Origin: Acidobacteriota bacterium
GTDB taxonomy: Bacteria; Acidobacteriota; Terriglobia; Terriglobales; Acidobacteriaceae
Reading direction: 5' to 3'
Assembly: GCA_021792795.1 (NCBI GenBank)
Contig: JAJYUB010000011.1
Span: 1 to 64,000, forward strand
DNA length: 64,000 nucleotides
In this document: in pieces, positions 7,642 to 15,993 of the stretch
How positions within the stretch are numbered: position 1 is the first letter of the stretch
Layout of the letters: every line of letters starts with the position of its first letter
Made by a program: the position numbers and the translations under genes
The notes under the pieces: generated by a model
Seen by the model: the letters and a program-made list of their open reading frames with translations, nothing else
The model's database searches: none
What the model was told of the DNA's origin: nothing

Positions 7642-10395
7642 TTACCGGCTCCCAACGGCGTCAAGAGAATCGATGGCTGCGCGCGTTTTTTCAATCAGAG
7701 AAGTCATTTCTTCTTTATGCCGACGCATAAGCTCGACAACTTCTGGTGGGGCTTTGGAAACAAATGCGCTGTTGTCTAGCTGATTGGTGCTGCTCTGGGC
7801 AGCGCGTTGGTACATAACCAGTTCTTTTTGTAGCCTCTCTCTCAACGCTACGGGATCAATTTGGCCGACGTCGTGTATCTCAATCGAGAAATTAACGTTT
7901 CCGCGAGAGTTTGTGCCAGATGGCAGCGTAACAGTGCGTTTCATCGCTTTCACTTTTGCGCGCCGTTTGATCCACTCAGTCTCTTGCTGAAATATCTCCG
8001 CAAGTTGATTATGTGAATGGAAAGCTATGGAGACGAGCTGCTTTTCTGGAACTTTATAGTCTTTCCGAAGTGAGCGTATAGTCATGACGAAGCTATGCAG
8101 CATACTCATCGTGCCCTCTGCGTTCATATCAACTGCGCTGAGGCCAAAATCAGGATAATTTGCTAACGCGATGGAATTAAGCGGTGGATTACCATCATAA
8201 AGTGCATGCCAAATCTCTTCTGTCAGAAATGGCATAAAAGGCGAAAGTAGACGCAGGGCAGCCTCAAAGATACTAAGCAACATCGTCAGCGCAGCTATGG
8301 CTGTAGTTTGCTGCGGAGATTCTGCCGTCCCACTAAAGTCGAGGTACAGCTTAATCCCTTCTAAATACCAGTCGCAGAAGTCGCCCCAAAAAAATCGATA
8401 AATATGGTTTGCTGCCTCATCAAAACGATATCCAGCAAGTGCTCGGTTGACCTCTAAGGCGGTTGTGCTTAGGCGCGAAAGAATCCATTTCATCTCGCGT
8501 GAAGCATTTCCAGGTACGACAATTGCCTTTTGTATTGGATGTAGTTCGATGGAAACCGCAGCTTCTTTCGCGCGCTCCATCTGCATGAAGATGAATCGCG
8601 CGGCATTCCAGATTTTGTTGGCGAAGGCGCGATAGCCTTCGGTCCGGGCTTCGCTGAAGGCAATGTCCGTGCCTGGCGAGGCCATGGAAGCCAGCGTGAA
8701 GCGCACGGCGTCCGTTCCGAAGCGCTGGATGATGTCGATGGGATCGATGACGTTGCCCTTGGTCTTCGACATTTTCTGGCGGTCGGCGTCGCGCACCAGC
8801 GCGTGGATGTAGACCTCGCGAAACGGCACCGAATCCGCCAATGCGCGCTTCGACCCATCGGGCATGGGCACGTCGAGCATAAAATGACAGCCCAGCATAA
8901 TCATGCGCGCGACCCAGAAAAAAAGAATGTCGAATCCGGTGACCAGCACCTGCGTAGGATAAAAGGCCGCTAAATCCGCCGTCTGCGCCGGCCAGCCAAA
9001 AACGGTAAACGGCAGTAGTCCGGAGGAAAACCAGGTGTCCAGCACGTCGGTTTCCTGTGTCAGCTTGGCGCTGCCGCAGTGGGCGCAGACCTTTGGCGTT
9101 TCACGCGCCACGGTAATTTCGCGGCAATCCGCGCAATGCCACGCGGGGATGCGATGGCCCCACCAAAGTTGGCGCGAGATGCACCAGTCGTGGATATTAT
9201 TCATCCACTCGAAATAGGTTTTCTTGTATTGCTCCGGCGTAAAGCGGATGGCTCCGGTTTCGACGGCCTCAATGGCCTTGTCCGCGAGCGGCTGAATCTT
9301 GATGAACCACTGCGTGGACAGCCGTGGCTCGACAACTGTTTTGCAGCGGTCGCACTTGCCGATGGAGTTTACGTGGTCCTTGACGCCAGCCAGCAGGTCC
9401 TGTTGTTCCAGATCAGCCAGAATCCGCTTGCGTGCTTGGTATCGGTCGAGTCCGGCATACGATCCAGCGGCATCGTTCATGTGCGCAGTCTCGTCCATCA
9501 CCACAATCGACGGCAGCTTGTGCCGCTCGGCAATCGCGAAATCGTTGGGATCATGGGCAGGCGTCACCTTGACCGCGCCGGTGCCGAATTCTGGATTCGC
9601 CCATTCGTCCGTCAGCACGGGAATTTCCCGAGCGGTCAGCGGCAACCGCAGCTTCTTCCCGTGCATGCGCGCATAGCGGGCATCCGTTGGATTCACGACC
9701 ACCGCGACATCGCCCAGCATGGTCTCCGGACGCGTGGTCGCAATCGTAATGCTGCCGCTGCCGTCGGCCAGCGGATAGCGAATTTCGTAGAGCTTACCCG
9801 CCTGCTCCTCATGCGCCACTTCCAGGTCGCTGATGGCGGTCTGGCAACGTGGGCACCAGTTGACGATATACGCGCCGCGATAGATGAGTCCCTGCTCATG
9901 GAGGCGCACGAACGCCTCTTTGACGGCGACAGACAGCCGTTCATCCATGGTGAAGTATTCGCGGGACCAGTCCACGCTTGCGCCCAGACGCTTCATCTGG
10001 TCGAGGATCGCGCCGCCATACTCCCGCTTCCACTCCCACACGCGCTCGACGAAGGCTTCGCGGCCCAGTTGTTGCCGCGTTTTTCCTTCCTTCGCAACCT
10101 GCCGCTCCACCATCATTTGCGTGGCGATGCCAGCGTGATCGGTTCCCGGAACCCACAGGGCCAGCTCGCCGCGCATCCGGTGCCAGCGAGTCAGGATGTC
10201 CATCTCCGTCTGGTTCAGCATGTGGCCCATGTGCAGGCGGCCAGTGACGTTCGGTGGAGGCAGCAGCATCACGAAGGGATTGGAGACAGGAGCGGCAGGT
10301 GTCGGCACCTCAAAGAGGCGCTCGCGCACCCAATACTCTGCCCATCGATCTTCGATGGCAGTCGGGTCGTAGGCTTTGGGGAGTTCGCGGGGCAT
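7642..10395 (-). CDS. valS: Valyl-tRNA synthetase
   Basis: Class I aminoacyl-tRNA synthetase that charges tRNA-Val. It has the HIGH-like signature PPPNVTGRLHMGHML near the N-terminus, the CP1 editing domain, the KMSKTKGNV loop, an anticodon-binding domain and the usual C-terminal coiled-coil arm (about 917 residues). The start at 10395 (MPRELPKAYDP) is preferred because it matches where the family usually begins; an in-frame ATG at 10431 is possible and neither has a clear ribosome binding site. Odd feature: the 3' third (about 7642-8560, anticodon-binding domain and arm) is about 46-48 percent GC, clearly lower than the rest of the gene, which suggests a mosaic origin. First gene of the operon running to comEC. 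Confidence 0.95.
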   Translation of the reverse strand: MPRELPKAYDPTAIEDRWAEYWVRERLFEVPTPAAPVSNPFVMLLPPPNVTGRLHMGHMLNQTEMDILTRWHRMRGELALWVPGTDHAGIATQMMVERQVAKEGKTRQQLGREAFVERVWEWKREYGGAILDQMKRLGASVDWSREYFTMDERLSVAVKEAFVRLHEQGLIYRGAYIVNWCPRCQTAISDLEVAHEEQAGKLYEIRYPLADGSGSITIATTRPETMLGDVAVVVNPTDARYARMHGKKLRLPLTAREIPVLTDEWANPEFGTGAVKVTPAHDPNDFAIAERHKLPSIVVMDETAHMNDAAGSYAGLDRYQARKRILADLEQQDLLAGVKDHVNSIGKCDRCKTVVEPRLSTQWFIKIQPLADKAIEAVETGAIRFTPEQYKKTYFEWMNNIHDWCISRQLWWGHRIPAWHCADCREITVARETPKVCAHCGSAKLTQETDVLDTWFSSGLLPFTVFGWPAQTADLAAFYPTQVLVTGFDILFFWVARMIMLGCHFMLDVPMPDGSKRALADSVPFREVYIHALVRDADRQKMSKTKGNVIDPIDIIQRFGTDAVRFTLASMASPGTDIAFSEARTEGYRAFANKIWNAARFIFMQMERAKEAAVSIELHPIQKAIVVPGNASREMKWILSRLSTTALEVNRALAGYRFDEAANHIYRFFWGDFCDWYLEGIKLYLDFSGTAESPQQTTAIAALTMLLSIFEAALRLLSPFMPFLTEEIWHALYDGNPPLNSIALANYPDFGLSAVDMNAEGTMSMLHSFVMTIRSLRKDYKVPEKQLVSIAFHSHNQLAEIFQQETEWIKRRAKVKAMKRTVTLPSGTNSRGNVNFSIEIHDVGQIDPVALRERLQKELVMYQRAAQSSTNQLDNSAFVSKAPPEVVELMRRHKEEMTSLIEKTRAAIDSLDAVGSR

Positions 10396-10491
10396 GGGGT
10401 CAGGAGGGCCGAATGCAACATTGCAGGCCAAATTTCACGATAGCACAGCAGCGACGTTGTATCCGCAGGGCGCGGTAACGGGTCAACGCAC

Positions 10492-11688
10492 CTACTTCGG
10501 CTGAAACAATAGCTGGGAAAATTGGACCAGGTCCTTGCGCCACACCGGCCACTCATGCATCCCCGGTGTTTCCACAAACGTCACCGGAATATTGTTCGAG
10601 CGTAGCCACGCCGCCAGTTGCCGATTCAGCGTAATCAACGGGGATTTGCCGACGTAGCGGTCATCCTTGCCGCAGGCAATCCACAACAGGCGCAGGCGTG
10701 CCGCAGTGGCCGCATTCAGGGTTGGGAAATCCTGAGCAAAGTCAGGCTGCAACCCTCCGGCGCTAAAGGAACCGACCCACGCAAAGGTGTCGATGTGGTT
10801 CAGGCCTGTCAGCAGGCTTTCTGCGCCGCCCATCGACAATCCGGCAATCGCGCGGTCTTCCCGCTTGGTGGAGACGCGATACGACGACTGCACCTGCGGC
10901 ACGACTTCCGTCAGCAGCGCCTGCGTGAACAGGTCGACGTTCTTCTTCCGCAATGCCGCGTCATTGAACGACGCACGAGGGCCAGTGACGATCTCCGGCG
11001 CGCCATAGCCGAGCGGCATCACGACGATCATCGGCCTGGCTTTGCCCTCCGCAATCAGATTGTCCAGAATCACGTTGACGCGGCCCAGCGCAGTCCAGGC
11101 GCGCGCATCGTCGCTGTAGCCGTGCTGCAGGTAAAGCACCGGATATTTTTCGCGCGCCCGTGGGTCGTAGGCGGGCGGCGTGTAGACAAAGAAGTCCCGC
11201 TGGTCGCCGACAATGGCTGACTTGTAAAAGTGATGATGCACGGTCCCATGCGGGACATCCTGCACGTCCCACGGTTCGGGCTGGGTTCCCCGGACCTCGA
11301 AAACATTCGACGGGCTGCGCAGATTTGGATTGACGGTCGGATTGGAGGGGTCGAGCGTGGGCACGCCATCGGCGACGAAGATGTAGTCGTACAAGTCCGG
11401 CTGCAATGGAGGGACGGTGAGGCTCCAAACTCCCCGGTCGTCTTTGGTCATGGGCAAACCGCCTGCATGCCCGTCCATTCTCAGGTTGACTTCGCCCGCT
11501 CCTGGATCATAGAGATAGAACGTGACCGAATGGTCGGCGTGAACATCGGGAGTTTGCGGCAGTTGCGGACGGGTACGACTGCTGGCGGTTTGCTGGGCAT
11601 TTGCGCCAAGCGCCACGCCCAGCACCAGAAGGATGGTTCCCAGACAGTTGAGATGTAGGGTCGCGACAGAAGACCGGAATCGTCTCAC
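10492..11688 (-). CDS. Secreted esterase, enterochelin-esterase / feruloyl-esterase type
   Basis: A 398-residue alpha/beta hydrolase of the Esterase_D family (Fes, IroE and XynZ-like feruloyl esterases). The N-terminus holds a signal peptide ending near GANAQQ, then an immunoglobulin-like E-set domain (about 35-130, with VTFYLYDPGAGEVNLRMDG), then the hydrolase domain with YLQHGYSDD (oxyanion region), the nucleophile elbow GLSMGG and a late histidine in TPGMHEWPVW. It should act in the periplasm or outside the cell; substrate (siderophore ester, plant phenolic ester or sugar ester) cannot be told. It is separated by 97 bp from the valS group and has its own start with no strongly coupled neighbour. 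Confidence 0.85.
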   Translation of the reverse strand: MRRFRSSVATLHLNCLGTILLVLGVALGANAQQTASSRTRPQLPQTPDVHADHSVTFYLYDPGAGEVNLRMDGHAGGLPMTKDDRGVWSLTVPPLQPDLYDYIFVADGVPTLDPSNPTVNPNLRSPSNVFEVRGTQPEPWDVQDVPHGTVHHHFYKSAIVGDQRDFFVYTPPAYDPRAREKYPVLYLQHGYSDDARAWTALGRVNVILDNLIAEGKARPMIVVMPLGYGAPEIVTGPRASFNDAALRKKNVDLFTQALLTEVVPQVQSSYRVSTKREDRAIAGLSMGGAESLLTGLNHIDTFAWVGSFSAGGLQPDFAQDFPTLNAATAARLRLLWIACGKDDRYVGKSPLITLNRQLAAWLRSNNIPVTFVETPGMHEWPVWRKDLVQFSQLLFQPK

Positions 11689-11778
11689 CGGATGCCCCTT
11701 TCATCTTGCAGGAAATTGCATTTTACGCTGGCAGGCAGCATCGTCTTCGCGATGCCGCCGCCAATCTATCTGTTGGAT

Positions 11779-13506
11779 TTAGAACGGGTTCAGCTTGTGC
11801 AGGCCCTTCTTTTTCTTGTGCGTGCTGGAAGATTCCTCTTTGCCCGTAAAATGCGGCTTGGGGTTTTTCTTCTTTTTCTTGCCGGTCGTGGCTGTCGTTT
11901 GATCGACCATGTTGACCGGATGACCAGTCTGCGGGACATCGTTCACCTGGGCCGGCGCGGGGGCGGCCTTTTCTGCCGCAGGCAAAGGAGTGCTGTTCGC
12001 AGGCGCAACGGTCGGCAAACCGCCGTTGTCCTTGGTCGCGGACGGCCAGGCGGTGGGGTGTCCGGTATCGTCCACCGCGTTTGTCGCAGGGACAGCAGGA
12101 GTAGCGTTCCCGCCCCCGGAAGGTGCCGTAGACGGCGGATTGGATTGGGTATCAACGGGGGGCTGCGCAGCGTTCTGCGGCGCGGGCTGGCCCTGATCGG
12201 AATTGTTGAGCACAGTCCCGTTCACGCCGTTATCGCCGGAAACATCATTCATTTGTAGGCCGCTGGCTGCCGGGGTTGCGGACTGCGTCTCCCCGCCCGC
12301 ACCAGAGGCATTGGATTCGCCGTTGGCCGCAAGCGCGGTGTTGAGATTGTTCGACGTGCCAAGAACGCCGGGAGCGGGCTTACCATCGGGCTTGACCGCC
12401 CAGCTTACGTCTGCCATGGCCGACTTCACAAGCTCCGGAGCAATAATTTGAGGCGGATTGGTGAGGCTCGGTTCCCCCACTCGCGCTGCCTGCACCGTGG
12501 AAGGGCGCGCGGTAATCAACAGGAACGCCCGATATTTCAGATTTACCGGCGCGCGACTCTGTTCAATCGCCGCACTGTTGGCAACCTGTTCTTGACTCGG
12601 ATCTGGAACGGGCAAATTCATCGCTTCCAAGCGATCCCGCGCATCGTCGGCGTGCGGCGCCATCGGATACTCCAGTACCACGCGGTCATACGCGTGGGCG
12701 GCACGGCCCTGGAACAGTTTCTCCAGGCGTTCTTTCGCCGCGGGATCGAGGCGCATGTTGGCGATGTTCCGCGCCTGGGCGGAGTAGGCGTCGCCCACAT
12801 CGAGTAACGCCTCATCCACGCGACTGTAGAGCGGATAGGTATCGATGACAGATTGCAGGCGGGCGATGGCAGCGGCATAGTTCATCCGCGTCTCATAGAA
12901 CGAGCCAATGTCGAATTCGTGGTCGCCGAGGACTTCCTGCACTTCCCGCAGCCGCTGCTTGGCCTGGGGGATCAGGCTGGAATCGGGGTATTGCAGAATC
13001 ATCGCCCGGTATTCTTCCTGCGCGCGGGTGGCATTGGTCGGGTCGCGGTCCGGCTTTTCCATCTGCTTGTAGTAGATGTCGGCCACCTTCATCTGCGCTT
13101 CCGCGGCTTCCGGCTTGTCCGGAAAGAAGGTGATGAAATCCTTGTATTCCTCTTCCGCCTGCTGCATCGCGGCCGTGCCGCCCTCTTTGTACCAGGTATC
13201 GCCAATGGCCAGCTTGGCGCGCATCTGGTATTCGGAGTCCGGATAGGTATTCAGCAGCGTCTGAAGGTCCAGGCGGGCAATGTCGAATTTGCCCTTCTTC
13301 ATGGCGATCATGGCGCGGTCGAAGAGCTCTTTGTCCGGCTGGCTGCTGGTCACACTGGCCAGCGCGTCGTCTTTTTGCGAAAGCGGCTTTTGCTTGCGGT
13401 GGAAAATTCCCGCATGGGCCAGGCTGCCGCCCAGGACCGCCAGCGTGCCGACGGCAACGCAGCGCTGCAGAATACGTTGACTGGAACAACGGATGAAACG
13501 ACTCAT
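11779..13506 (-). CDS. BamD/YfiO-like outer-membrane assembly protein with long tail
   Basis: Tetratricopeptide-type protein of the BamD (YfiO) family, expected to support beta-barrel insertion at the outer membrane. A signal peptide (residues 1-32, cleaved near AHAG) is followed by TPR units (about 55-300) with typical signatures such as FDIARLDLQTLLNTYPDS and YPDSSLIPQAKQRL. From about residue 310 the protein is a Pro/Ala/Asn/Gly-rich low-complexity extension of some 260 residues ending in two lysine runs. Two oddities: BamD is normally a lipoprotein of about 250 residues, whereas no lipobox cysteine is visible here and the length is 575. The start at 13506 is chosen because AGGGGAAG precedes it at good spacing; an upstream ATG at 13530 lies inside a tandem repeat. 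Confidence 0.8.
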   Translation of the reverse strand: MSRFIRCSSQRILQRCVAVGTLAVLGGSLAHAGIFHRKQKPLSQKDDALASVTSSQPDKELFDRAMIAMKKGKFDIARLDLQTLLNTYPDSEYQMRAKLAIGDTWYKEGGTAAMQQAEEEYKDFITFFPDKPEAAEAQMKVADIYYKQMEKPDRDPTNATRAQEEYRAMILQYPDSSLIPQAKQRLREVQEVLGDHEFDIGSFYETRMNYAAAIARLQSVIDTYPLYSRVDEALLDVGDAYSAQARNIANMRLDPAAKERLEKLFQGRAAHAYDRVVLEYPMAPHADDARDRLEAMNLPVPDPSQEQVANSAAIEQSRAPVNLKYRAFLLITARPSTVQAARVGEPSLTNPPQIIAPELVKSAMADVSWAVKPDGKPAPGVLGTSNNLNTALAANGESNASGAGGETQSATPAASGLQMNDVSGDNGVNGTVLNNSDQGQPAPQNAAQPPVDTQSNPPSTAPSGGGNATPAVPATNAVDDTGHPTAWPSATKDNGGLPTVAPANSTPLPAAEKAAPAPAQVNDVPQTGHPVNMVDQTTATTGKKKKKNPKPHFTGKEESSSTHKKKKGLHKLNPF

Positions 13507-13519
13507 ACTGTACTTCCCC

Positions 13520-13566
13520 TCAGCAGACATTTTCGCTTATTTGCTTTTCAGCAGACTTTTCGCTTA
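13520..13566. repeat. Tandem 19-20 bp duplication at the rpe-bamD junction
   Basis: Two near-identical copies, 13520-13539 and 13548-13566, differ by one base insertion and repeat with a 28-bp period. On the minus strand each contains TAAGCGAAAA and GTCTGCTGA. One copy forms the last codons and stop of rpe; the other lies in the gap before bamD and supplies a spurious upstream ATG. Confidence 0.85.
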
Positions 13567-14312
13567 CCTGTAGTCCTGTGAATGGGTCTGGCATTTTCCC
13601 GTACATTCTTTCCAAGGTTTAGTTGCTTCGCGACCGGCTTCAATCGCTCGCCGGCAGCGGCCCGTGCCATCTGCAGCAACCGCCGCGCATTCTCTTCCGG
13701 ATGACCGTCGCCAAAAACCGCATTTCCTGCCACCAGCAGGTCGGCGCCAGCTTCCACTACTTGCGCAATGGTATCTTGGGCAATGCCACCGTCCACTTCC
13801 ACACGATACTCCAACCCCAGCTCTGCGCGCACAGCGCATAAATGCCGAATCTTTTCCAGCGTAAATGGAATGAACTTCTGCCCGCCAAACCCCGGATTGA
13901 CGCTCATCACCAGAACATGATGCACCATCGGTAAAATATCAAGCAGCAGATTGACCCGCGTGGCCGGATTGATCACCACCGCCGGCTTCATTCCATGCTG
14001 GTCAATCAGTTCCAGCGACCGATGCAGATGCCGGCAGGCTTCGTAATGCACACTCACCCAATTCGCGCCCGCCTCGGCCAGCGCGGGAATAAATTCGTCC
14101 GGATTCGCGATCATCAAATGGCAATCGAGCGGCAACTTTGTCGCTTTGCGCAGCGACGCCACGACAGGCGGGCCGATCGTAATGTTGGGCACAAAATGGC
14201 CATCCATCACATCGACATGGATGACAGTTCCGCCACCCCGCTCGGCGGCCTGAATCTGCTCGGCCAGATGGGCAAAGTCTGCGGAAAGTATTGAAGGCGC
14301 CAGTTCCACCAC
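13548..14312 (-). CDS. rpe: Ribulose-phosphate 3-epimerase
   Basis: Interconverts ribulose 5-phosphate and xylulose 5-phosphate in the pentose phosphate pathway. TIM-barrel signatures are all present: APSILSADFAHL at the N-terminus, HVDVMDGHFVPNIT, CHLMI, VMSVNPGFGGQKFI, and EVDGGI with the metal-binding Asp. At 254 residues it is 25-30 longer than usual; the extra piece is a basic C-terminal tail (after about 222). The very end of that tail (TGKRKVC) is encoded by one copy of a tandem repeat, so the tail may have grown by duplication. The gap to the BamD-like gene downstream is 41 bp. Confidence 0.95.
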   Translation of the reverse strand: MVELAPSILSADFAHLAEQIQAAERGGGTVIHVDVMDGHFVPNITIGPPVVASLRKATKLPLDCHLMIANPDEFIPALAEAGANWVSVHYEACRHLHRSLELIDQHGMKPAVVINPATRVNLLLDILPMVHHVLVMSVNPGFGGQKFIPFTLEKIRHLCAVRAELGLEYRVEVDGGIAQDTIAQVVEAGADLLVAGNAVFGDGHPEENARRLLQMARAAAGERLKPVAKQLNLGKNVRENARPIHRTTGKRKVC

Positions 14313-14343
14313 GGTCTTTTTAGTCTATCAGCGGCGCGGGAGG

Positions 14344-15957
14344 TTAGTCAGAGGGGCAGGCGGTTTCTCCGCCGGTTTCAAGCAGCGTCCACCCTTGGGC
14401 GATCGCCAATCCCTGCTCCCGGCATGGCAGCAGAAAATACGTCGGATGCGGACCGAAAGGGTCGCCGACACCACTGCCCGGCACGATACCCACAATGGGA
14501 TAGCGCCGTATCAGGTCCGCGGGCAGCCAAGGTTGGCTTGGCAAAATGTCTTCCGGCAGGCCATCCAGCACAATTGCGTCGAATTTCTCTTGATCGACTT
14601 CCGCGGCAATTTCCGACACCACGGTCTCAGCCACTCCAGGCACATTTGGACGTAACGCGTCGTGGAGCGCGGCATTGTCCGGATGCCACTGCTTGCCCGC
14701 CAGCACGCCCTCATACGGATGGGCCGGAAGGAAGACGTCGCCGGGAATAGTCCGCAACCAGGCGATCAATTCTTCCTGGGAGGCGATGAAATCGCGGTGC
14801 GGCATGAAGTCATGTGGGTTATAGACCCAACTGACCAACGGAATGGCGACCGCGCCCAGCAGAAAAACGCGGGCCGTTTCACGGGAAGCGACGGCGAACG
14901 CAGCATCCAGGCGAGCGAACGAGATTCCAAAGATCACCGCGAGGATTGCGTAGGCGGGCATGGGCGTGTTGCTGGTCGCTCCTCCGTGCGCCTGCAAAAA
15001 CCAGCAGAGTCCAAAGAGAACAGCACCGGCAAGCAGGTAAAACTGCGTCCTGGAGTTGGCAAGCGATGGCCGCGTCCAGACCCATGCCACAGCGACGAGC
15101 AACAGCGCGACACCAAACGGCGCGATCAATTTCGAAGGAACAAAGAACACCGCCGGACGCAGCAACAAATCCGCGTTGGCGCGCGGAACGGTGAAGGCAT
15201 ACAACCAGAACCAGCCATGGGTGGCGCGGCCCAGCAGCCGGCAACTGGCCGCGGTCATCAACAGGAAACTTCCCACACCAAGCAGCAGCCTGCGCGGACG
15301 TTTCCAGTCCAGGCAAAGCATGACCAGCGCGACCGGAAAAACGGTTTGTTTCGCAAGGAATGCCAGTACCCAAACGACAGCGGCCGCCACGGGGTGCAGA
15401 TAGCGCGTCGACATCAACGCCAGCAAAAGCAGAAAAATGTAGAACGAATCCAGCCGTCCCAGGTCGAACCATTCGCGCGTCCAGGGATACGCCGCAGCAT
15501 ACAGGCCCGCTCCAGCCAACGCCGCGAGATGCCGGCGTTTCCGCGTGCCCGGCGTATCCAACAGGACAAAAAGATAAATGACGGCCATCGATGCGCAGGC
15601 ACTCAGCAGAGAAACCAATCGTAGCGCCAGTAAACGAGGCCCCAGTAGCCGCACCGCCCACCCGGAAACGTAATAGAAGGCGGGCGCATACATATAGGGG
15701 ATGAAGGTAAAATTCGGCCGCGCGTAAATCGGCAGCCCGCGTGCGACACGCTCCGCCGCCAGCAGCATGGGGCCTTCCAGTTGCTCCAATGGAAATGGGT
15801 AGGTAAGGCGACCGAGGCTGGCTGCCAGAAATAACGCAATCGGAATCAGCGCCGTCAGCACAAGCAGTGCTTCGATCCGCGGACGCCAGCGCGCCCACGG
15901 ATTCGGAGAGAGAGCTTCTTCAGTAGAGAATGCATTTTGTGACGGCTGTCCAGTCAC
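14344..15957 (-). CDS. Polytopic membrane glycosyltransferase-like protein (GT39/DUF2029 style)
   Basis: A 537-residue integral membrane protein with about ten hydrophobic segments, starting with one near residues 30-50. The first periplasmic loop carries LEQLEGPMLLAAERVARGLPIYARPNF, resembling the acidic loop-1 pattern of GT-C lipid-linked sugar transferases (ArnT, PMT and DUF2029 mannosyltransferases). The last 120 residues are soluble. This suggests transfer of a sugar from polyprenyl phosphate to an envelope acceptor, but donor and acceptor are unknown. It stands between rpe and the S9 peptidase on the same strand with short gaps (31 and 36 bp). Confidence 0.7.
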   Translation of the reverse strand: MTGQPSQNAFSTEEALSPNPWARWRPRIEALLVLTALIPIALFLAASLGRLTYPFPLEQLEGPMLLAAERVARGLPIYARPNFTFIPYMYAPAFYYVSGWAVRLLGPRLLALRLVSLLSACASMAVIYLFVLLDTPGTRKRRHLAALAGAGLYAAAYPWTREWFDLGRLDSFYIFLLLLALMSTRYLHPVAAAVVWVLAFLAKQTVFPVALVMLCLDWKRPRRLLLGVGSFLLMTAASCRLLGRATHGWFWLYAFTVPRANADLLLRPAVFFVPSKLIAPFGVALLLVAVAWVWTRPSLANSRTQFYLLAGAVLFGLCWFLQAHGGATSNTPMPAYAILAVIFGISFARLDAAFAVASRETARVFLLGAVAIPLVSWVYNPHDFMPHRDFIASQEELIAWLRTIPGDVFLPAHPYEGVLAGKQWHPDNAALHDALRPNVPGVAETVVSEIAAEVDQEKFDAIVLDGLPEDILPSQPWLPADLIRRYPIVGIVPGSGVGDPFGPHPTYFLLPCREQGLAIAQGWTLLETGGETACPSD

Positions 15958-15993
15958 GCTATGCTGCCTTCTCGCGACTCAAAACGGACGCGG

